Assembly (NCBI GenBank): GCA_964399535.1
Contig: CAYNRE010000023.1
Location: 1 to 64,000, forward strand
From: CAYNRE01 sp964399535
GTDB lineage: Bacteria; Planctomycetota; Planctomycetia; Pirellulales; CAYNRE01
Reading direction: 5' to 3'
DNA: 64,000 bases
Part shown: in pieces, positions 59,152 to 64,000 of the stretch
Position numbering within the stretch: position 1 is the stretch's first letter
Layout of the letters: each line of letters opens with the position of its first letter
The notes under the pieces: model-generated
Database searches by the model: none
What the model saw: only the letters and a program-made list of their open reading frames with translations
Told to the model about the DNA's origin: nothing
Made by a program: the position numbers and the translations under genes

Positions 59152-61424
59152 TCGCGCGAAGAAGGGAGACCGTTGGTCGAAAAGGCCGCAGCCGGACCGC
59201 CATAGCGACGCGCCGATGCCTGACGGACCCGCTGGGGCGACTGCATTCGGGGATCGGCCGGTCGCGGGGGAAGCGTCGCCAGGGAAAACGGCCGCGTCGG
59301 CACACCATCGACGAGCATGCGCATGTAGGCCCGATACTTGGGTAGTTGCATCAGGTCGGCCGCGGTCACCTGACCGTTGAGCTGCTCGGCAAGGACCTGC
59401 CCATCGCGCTGCCCCAGTTGAAAGGCGATGATCGTGCCTACGTTGCCAAAGAGCGCAGCTTGCGTGACCTCGTCTAGTTGCTCCAGAAACTGCGTGGCCA
59501 CAACCAAGCCCAGGCCGTACTTTCGCAGTTCCGAGAACGCGGCTGCAAAGCTCTCGGTGGCGAAGCTGTGGAACTCATCCACGTGCAAAAAGAACGGACG
59601 CCGCTCGGCCTGTGGCTGGTCGGCGCGGCCCATGCCGGCCAGTTGCAGACTGGACACCAAGAGCGCTCCCAGCAGCCGGGCCGCATCATCTCCCAGCCGA
59701 CCCTTGGAAAGATTGACGAGCAAGATTCGTCCCTCGTCCATCGCTGGCCTCAATCGAATGCCGCGCTGGCTACCACACAGGACGCGGCGCAAGAGGGGAT
59801 GGGCAACGAACGGCCCGAGCTTGTTCTGAACGGGCGCAATAGCTTCGGCGCGAAGCCTGGGCGGGAGCCCGGCAAACTCCTCCTGCCAGAACGCACGCGA
59901 CACCGGATCGCGCAGTCGATTGGTGAGCTGCTGGCGCAGAGCGTCGTCGCTGTAGAGCCCCAGCACGGTCGCGAGTGTCGCCTCGGGTAGCTCCAGCGCC
60001 GCGAGTAGCCCATGCCGCAGAAAGTGCTCCAGGCGTGGTCCCCATGAATCGGCAAACACTCGCTTGAATGCCGAGAGCACCGTGGAGGCGACCAGCGCAC
60101 GGTCGCTCGGTTCGACGCTGAGGAGCGGATTGAATGCCGGGGCGTCAGCCGCTGCCGCATCGAACACGATGACATCGTTGGTGCGCCGCCGCGGCACCCG
60201 GGCGAGCAGCGTCTCGATCAGCTCCCCGTGTGGGTCGAGGCACGCCACTCCGTGGCCGGCCGCCATATCCTCGGCCACCAAGGATGCCATGAGTGTGCTC
60301 TTGCCAGTGCCTGTTTTTCCGAGCACCAGTAAATGACGCAATCGGTCGTCGAGCGGCAAACGTACGCGTTCGATGCGCCCCTGTGACTCGACAACTCCAA
60401 CACACGCACCGTCGGATCGACGAGCCTGTATCGCCGGCGGCGGACTGAAGCGGCGGCTCTCGACCCGGTCCAGCCTCGCATCCTGGGCGACCTGCGTGGG
60501 AGGATGGAATAGGGTGGCTACTTCCTCGGTCGAAAGCAGGTAACGGGGGATGCTGCCCTTGGGGTGTGCCGTCCGCGCAGCTCGTACTTCCGTCGCGGTG
60601 AAGCTCGCGTGCCGTGGCGAACTGACATGTCCGAACGCCCCGACCAGCTCTTCCAGTCGCTGCTTGGCATGCGCGGCGAGACGAGCTTCGGCTGCGATAC
60701 ACAGTCGCACCCGCGCAGCGAAAAGGTGCTGACCAAGCTTATCGCTGGCCGCCTGAAGATCGTCTTCACGATCGTGAGTCCGGGTCGAGGATAGCGCCAG
60801 CACATCCTGTCCACCGCCACCGGCCGGGGCGATGCGGCCAACGAGCCAGGCCGCCGCCCAGAGACTCCGCCAAGTAGAGCACATCATTTGGGCGTACCAA
60901 CGCGCCAGCCGCGGATGGCCCCGAAAGAATGGTCTATTGAGGTAATGGATCGCCGCACGGGCGCGCGCCGGACGGAACCAGCCGGCCCGACGCAGATCAA
61001 TCTCGACGCGGGCGTGATGAATCGTGCCCGCGATCGAGGACAGGACGCCGAGCACGGCCGCCAGTGGATCAGCAAACACGCGGTCAACCGTATCTTCAAA
61101 TTGCCGGTAGCGTTTGATCGGGAACAGGTCCGGCGAGAGCCATAGCTCTTGATGCCAGAATGCCCCGTCAGCGGGAACTGCCGAGAGCGGTTCATCGGCC
61201 GGCTCGACAAGAGCGTCTGGATACACGGCGCGCATTTGCGCCGCGACGAAACCGGCTAGCCGAACTGGTGCTCGGACGAAGAGTCCCACCGACTCCCGCT
61301 GCGTGGTCAAGAGTAGCGTCAGCCGATCGTCCCGCCGCAGCGCCTGATGCACAGTCGCCAGCGCCTGGTCCATGAACGCCGGACCGCGCGTGTTTGTGGC
61401 CGGCACACGGAGGGCGAGCAGCAT
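59148..61424 (-). CDS. VirD4/TraG-like type IV coupling ATPase
   Basis: The 758-residue protein has an N-terminal region of about 330 residues without clear transmembrane helices. The AAA/HerA core follows: Walker A GKTGTGKSTLM (about 369-379), HGVACLDPHGELIETLLARV, and Walker B FFLHVDEFHSF. VVATQFLEQLDEVTQAAL and NVGTIIAFQLGQRDGQVLAE match TraM-recognition-type coupling proteins. It should deliver DNA to a transfer channel. The usual N-terminal membrane anchor is not apparent, so a separate membrane protein may provide it. Confidence 0.85.
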   Translation of the reverse strand: MLLALRVPATNTRGPAFMDQALATVHQALRRDDRLTLLLTTQRESVGLFVRAPVRLAGFVAAQMRAVYPDALVEPADEPLSAVPADGAFWHQELWLSPDLFPIKRYRQFEDTVDRVFADPLAAVLGVLSSIAGTIHHARVEIDLRRAGWFRPARARAAIHYLNRPFFRGHPRLARWYAQMMCSTWRSLWAAAWLVGRIAPAGGGGQDVLALSSTRTHDREDDLQAASDKLGQHLFAARVRLCIAAEARLAAHAKQRLEELVGAFGHVSSPRHASFTATEVRAARTAHPKGSIPRYLLSTEEVATLFHPPTQVAQDARLDRVESRRFSPPPAIQARRSDGACVGVVESQGRIERVRLPLDDRLRHLLVLGKTGTGKSTLMASLVAEDMAAGHGVACLDPHGELIETLLARVPRRRTNDVIVFDAAAADAPAFNPLLSVEPSDRALVASTVLSAFKRVFADSWGPRLEHFLRHGLLAALELPEATLATVLGLYSDDALRQQLTNRLRDPVSRAFWQEEFAGLPPRLRAEAIAPVQNKLGPFVAHPLLRRVLCGSQRGIRLRPAMDEGRILLVNLSKGRLGDDAARLLGALLVSSLQLAGMGRADQPQAERRPFFLHVDEFHSFATESFAAAFSELRKYGLGLVVATQFLEQLDEVTQAALFGNVGTIIAFQLGQRDGQVLAEQLNGQVTAADLMQLPKYRAYMRMLVDGVPTRPFSLATLPPRPADPRMQSPQRVRQASARRYGGPAAAFSTNGLPSSRE

Positions 61425-61627
61425 TCGTAGAGGCAGCGTAGCATGCTAGACGGACCCCGGTCGAGGTGACCAAAGCGGGATAGCGTTTAGCTATGAAACG
61501 ACCTACGACTGAGCACGATTGACCTTGGACGCCGCTGCAACGGGTTGCTGTGGGGTCAGTAACGCCGGTGAGTGGAATGGTTCGACGCCCACCATCAGCC
61601 CGTACGCGTCACCCCGAGCCATTGCCC

Positions 61628-62476
61628 CTAGTCGGCGTAGGTGATCGTGCATTGCGGAAAGTTGCTGGCCAGCTTTTCTAGGTTGTCCTTGGCCAACTTG
61701 GCTGTCGCGCTATCACCAAGCATCGAATGTGGATTCGTGACGATTTCGACTTGCTTCCCGCAACACCAATCACTGAGTTTTCCCAGCAAGAACACTTTCT
61801 GGTGCAGGAACTTGGAAACGTCGCAGGCGATAATGATTTTGTCAGTAACAGACTCCACAAGCGCTTCGTACACCGGAACGTCATCTTTGTACAGGACGTA
61901 CAGGCGTCCGTCGGCCGTAATGCCCGAGAGCCCCACGAGCGCTTGAGGAATGCGAATCTCACGGAAGCAGCGAACAGCATCTTTGCCGATGCACGCGTGA
62001 ATCCAAGGGTTGTATTCGCCACCCGCGAGCGTCACCGACGCCGCCAATTGCTCGCGGCTCAACTCGTCGACGACGCCGACGTTATTAGTGACGACCAGCG
62101 GGCGCTTGTGTGTGCGCGCGGCCTCGGCTACTGCCAGCGCGACAGTCACGCCACTGGAAACCGCCACAGGGGCTTGTGCTTCGAGTTCATTGGCAACCTT
62201 TCTGGCTACGGTGGTCATCAGGCGAAACCGCGACGATTCTCGACGACGGTCGAGATACGACGCCGTGGCCGCCCGCGAGAGCGTACTCAACTCGACCCCC
62301 AGCTTTTCGGCGATCACTCGGGCAATTTTGGCGGTTACCGGCTCACCCTTCTCGACCTTCTCCAGCGTACGTTTGCCGCACCCAACCTCGTCTGCTAACT
62401 GCTGTTGCGACAACATGTTAGCGATCCGCATTTCGCGGATTCTCTCGCCATTGAGTCGCATCGCCATCCGAGCCAT
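61628..62476 (-). CDS. XRE-type HTH fused to a DeoR-like sensor domain
   Basis: The protein has 282 residues. Residues ~8-65 form a Cro/C1-type helix-turn-helix (LSQQQLADEVGCGKRTLEKV). Residues ~95-275 match the DeoR C-terminal sensor: AVSSGVTVALAVAEAARTHKR, LVVTNNVGVVDELS, VTLAGGEYNPW, LVGLSGITADGRLYVLYKDD and IIACDVSKFL. DeoR proteins bind phosphosugars and normally carry their own DeoR-type HTH, so this swap is unusual. It is the most upstream minus-strand gene and probably controls the TraG operon. Confidence 0.72.
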   Translation of the reverse strand: MARMAMRLNGERIREMRIANMLSQQQLADEVGCGKRTLEKVEKGEPVTAKIARVIAEKLGVELSTLSRAATASYLDRRRESSRFRLMTTVARKVANELEAQAPVAVSSGVTVALAVAEAARTHKRPLVVTNNVGVVDELSREQLAASVTLAGGEYNPWIHACIGKDAVRCFREIRIPQALVGLSGITADGRLYVLYKDDVPVYEALVESVTDKIIIACDVSKFLHQKVFLLGKLSDWCCGKQVEIVTNPHSMLGDSATAKLAKDNLEKLASNFPQCTITYAD

Positions 62477-62604
62477 ATGTAAACCTGCCGGCCTCCAACC
62501 CAGTCAACCCTCGGCCCCACCCACGCTCTCCATTCTAAGCGGATGGGGGGATGGGTCGCAAACCGTATTCGTGCGAAATTCCTTACACAAAGCTGCGAAT
62601 TTAG

Positions 62605-62632
62605 TTGCACCATCATGCGACTTTGCTATGGT
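62605..62632 (+). promoter_or_regulatory. Candidate sigma70-like promoter
   Basis: TTGCAC (62605-62610) and TATGGT (62627-62632) are spaced by 16 bp, 105 bp before the LEPR-XLL gene. The match to consensus is partial. Confidence 0.3.
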
Positions 62633-62736
62633 GACAACCACCAAGTCGCTCTTGATGCACCCTGTGGGAGCTGGGGTGCAGGTGCTGTGGCCGGCGTTTG
62701 CGGATGAACCGCGTCGCTTGTCCGGGGAGGCATCGA

Positions 62737-64000
62737 ATGAGCTGGCGCTTTCTGAACGTCCAGAATCTTGAAAAGCGGGTACTGCTGGCTATTACCTCGC
62801 CGGCCCAAACTACTTCATACCTCGCGTCGGCTGAATGGACTGCGAATGCTGCGCTGGTAGAATCGCGGGTTATTGCTGCATTCAACAGCGATGTCCGCGC
62901 AGTCGATCACCTCATGGAGGTGTGGCCCGACAGTACATTCGAGCCCCCCGCCTTGACTAATTCCGAAACGATTGCGCGTGACCATGGGCTGACGGTGGTC
63001 TTCAAGACGACCAAACCTAAAGCTTTATCCGAGGGCGTTGTCCCAGGTGAAGTCAATCGCTTTGGGACCGCCGAAGGTGGAGTCATAACCGTCGGTGCCG
63101 AGGTAGTCTCCACGCATGCGATCGAGGGTCAACTGTACGGCGGCCCAGGCCGGCCAAACTGGGTGAGCATCGACGGAAGACGGCAGAGCATCACCCCCGG
63201 CGTGACGATCATCGCTTTGCCTTCAGATTCCGCTCCGAAGACTGTCTACACGTTCGAACGCCCTCAAAGGCTTGCTGAAGCCGCCGAGATCCTCCCCGGC
63301 TCGGGCACTTGGCTCGTCTTTATCTCCGACGATGGCGGTACCAATTCCTGGTCGACTGGCGAACTGCTCGGAGTCGGTCCCGTTCAACAGTGGCGGGCGG
63401 CCTTAAGTGAAGCTGGTGCGACGTTCCCGTTTGGATTCCGCGTGCCTGTTATCGCCGTCGTCAGCGACGGCACGGTCACGTACGAAAAATGGGGGGCCGC
63501 GGAAGGGACAATCGATTTCGGTTTTGAGCTGGAACCGGCCTCCGTCACCCGATCGGCCGAATCGGCGTCGACGTTCCTCGACGTCCATTCGGGTGCCGGC
63601 CCCTGGGGGTCGTTCACCATAATGGCCGGCTACTCCGACGGCTCACGCGAAGTTCTGGCCGCCAAGATGGGGGGTGAAGGCGCGCGGTACGTTGGCCTAA
63701 ACGCGATGGACCGAGGCGATCATGTCTACGCCATTGGGCTGTTGGACGAAGGAAAGCTCGTCACCTACGCTTCGAAGTCGGTCGATACCTTCGCTGCCAA
63801 CTCACGTGCGATGATCGACGCGTACAGCACAACGATCTTCGCTGATCCGAACGGAATTGTCATCCGTGGTGTGAGCGACTCCAGTGTTCGCGACGAACTC
63901 CGAATTCCGATGGTGCAAGTCACCGTCGGTTCGCAAGTTGTCCAGAAACAAGGCGTGTTCGAAGGAGCGGTCGATGCCAGGATACTGGTGTCGAATTCCT
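62737..64000 (+). CDS. Secreted protein with LEPR-XLL-like N-terminus (3' partial)
   Basis: The frame opens at ATG 62737 behind a strong GGGGAGG and stays open to the end of the window, at least 421 residues. Its N-terminus LNVQNLEKRVLLAI fits the LEPR-XLL pattern (L-E-x-R-x-L-L) that begins many very large planctomycete surface proteins. The rest is beta-rich with G/D/T-rich segments (TAEGGVITVGAEVVST, GSGTWLVFISDDGG). Its function is unknown. It may belong to the host or to the end of the mobile element. Confidence 0.72.
   Translation, partial: MSWRFLNVQNLEKRVLLAITSPAQTTSYLASAEWTANAALVESRVIAAFNSDVRAVDHLMEVWPDSTFEPPALTNSETIARDHGLTVVFKTTKPKALSEGVVPGEVNRFGTAEGGVITVGAEVVSTHAIEGQLYGGPGRPNWVSIDGRRQSITPGVTIIALPSDSAPKTVYTFERPQRLAEAAEILPGSGTWLVFISDDGGTNSWSTGELLGVGPVQQWRAALSEAGATFPFGFRVPVIAVVSDGTVTYEKWGAAEGTIDFGFELEPASVTRSAESASTFLDVHSGAGPWGSFTIMAGYSDGSREVLAAKMGGEGARYVGLNAMDRGDHVYAIGLLDEGKLVTYASKSVDTFAANSRAMIDAYSTTIFADPNGIVIRGVSDSSVRDELRIPMVQVTVGSQVVQKQGVFEGAVDARILVSNS

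Larger units (their letters stand above)
38510..62476. mobile_element. Integrative element at tRNA-Ser (right boundary not located)
   Basis: The left end is set by the tRNA and the tyrosine integrase. Across this stretch GC is visibly lower than in the host genes to the left. The gene content is that of a conjugative or mobilisable element: integrase, MerR/excisionase-like protein, replication-relaxation protein, two HerA/TraG ATPases, signal peptidase, DUF932, HNH and a CsrA-like protein. I looked for a copy of the tRNA 3' end downstream and did not find one, so the right end may lie beyond the window or be degraded. The second recombinase near 46-47 kb raises the possibility of two merged elements. 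Confidence 0.6.

Noticed and set aside
38510..62476. CRISPR array or phage structural genes
   Set aside because: I saw no regularly spaced direct repeats and no capsid, terminase, tail or portal protein. The element is conjugation-like, not phage-like.
38510..64000. A second copy of the tRNA-Ser 3' end marking the right attachment site
   Set aside because: I scanned the intergenic regions and the ends near 45.9, 47.0, 61.5 and 62.6 kb and found no match to the tRNA tail. The boundary is left open.

Overview
The window looks like a chromosome segment of a high-GC planctomycete, probably Pirellulales-like. This rests on family content: a DUF1549/DUF1553 cytochrome next to a DUF1501 Tat protein, a DUF1559 prepilin-like protein, a multi-haem 'membrane-bound dehydrogenase' giant, neutral ceramidase-like and FAH-like secreted enzymes, and at the right edge a secreted protein with an LEPR-XLL-like start. 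No 16S rRNA or other strong taxonomic marker is present, so this is inference.

Layout. 1-0.95 kb: the tail of a probable polymorphic toxin, cut by an in-frame TAG before a ParB-like C-terminal domain, then a candidate immunity gene. 0.95-1.5 kb: REP-like double-hairpin repeats and a short gene fragment. 1.5-38.2 kb: host chromosome. It holds a PQQ dehydrogenase, a deoxyhypusine-synthase-like protein, the DUF1549/DUF1501 pair, a serine beta-lactamase-like esterase, a Tat-exported NHL protein, a ceramidase-like protein, a 1,669-residue TPR protein with an embedded C39-like protease, tsaB, a phosphoesterase, an LRR lipoprotein and a DUF1559 protein. A sialic-acid utilisation operon follows (GH5-like, NanM-like kelch, MFS, NanA, sialidase), then an exported FAH-family protein, a molybdopterin oxidoreductase and a five-haem giant.

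38.5-62.5 kb: an integrative mobile element of visibly lower GC, entered at a tRNA-Ser(GGA). The integrase is encoded on the opposite strand and its last ~20 codons are antisense to the tRNA. Ten co-oriented genes lead into the integrase: a basic DNA-binding-like protein, a signal peptidase I, two small unknowns with a membrane protein, a HerA/TraG-type ATPase, a replication-relaxation winged-helix protein, a zinc-ribbon protein, a MerR/excisionase-like protein and the integrase. The second half holds another tyrosine recombinase, a 1,108-residue lipoprotein, an SLH-domain surface protein, two type IV prepilins (one a chimera with dockerin-like and LamG domains), a DUF736-like protein, a CsrA-like regulator, an HNH endonuclease pair, a DUF932 protein, a VirD4/TraG-like coupling ATPase and an XRE-HTH/DeoR-sensor fusion. 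I did not find a right attachment site or a canonical relaxase, so the right boundary and the transfer mechanism are unresolved.

The most unusual material is the cargo between 47 and 55 kb. It is an apparent surface-display set (SLH protein, giant lipoprotein, two pilins) inside a conjugation-like element that also has its own signal peptidase. One pilin has the sequence style of Patescibacteria (CPR) pilins. Together these could form an element-encoded surface or attachment system. That is a hypothesis from gene content only.
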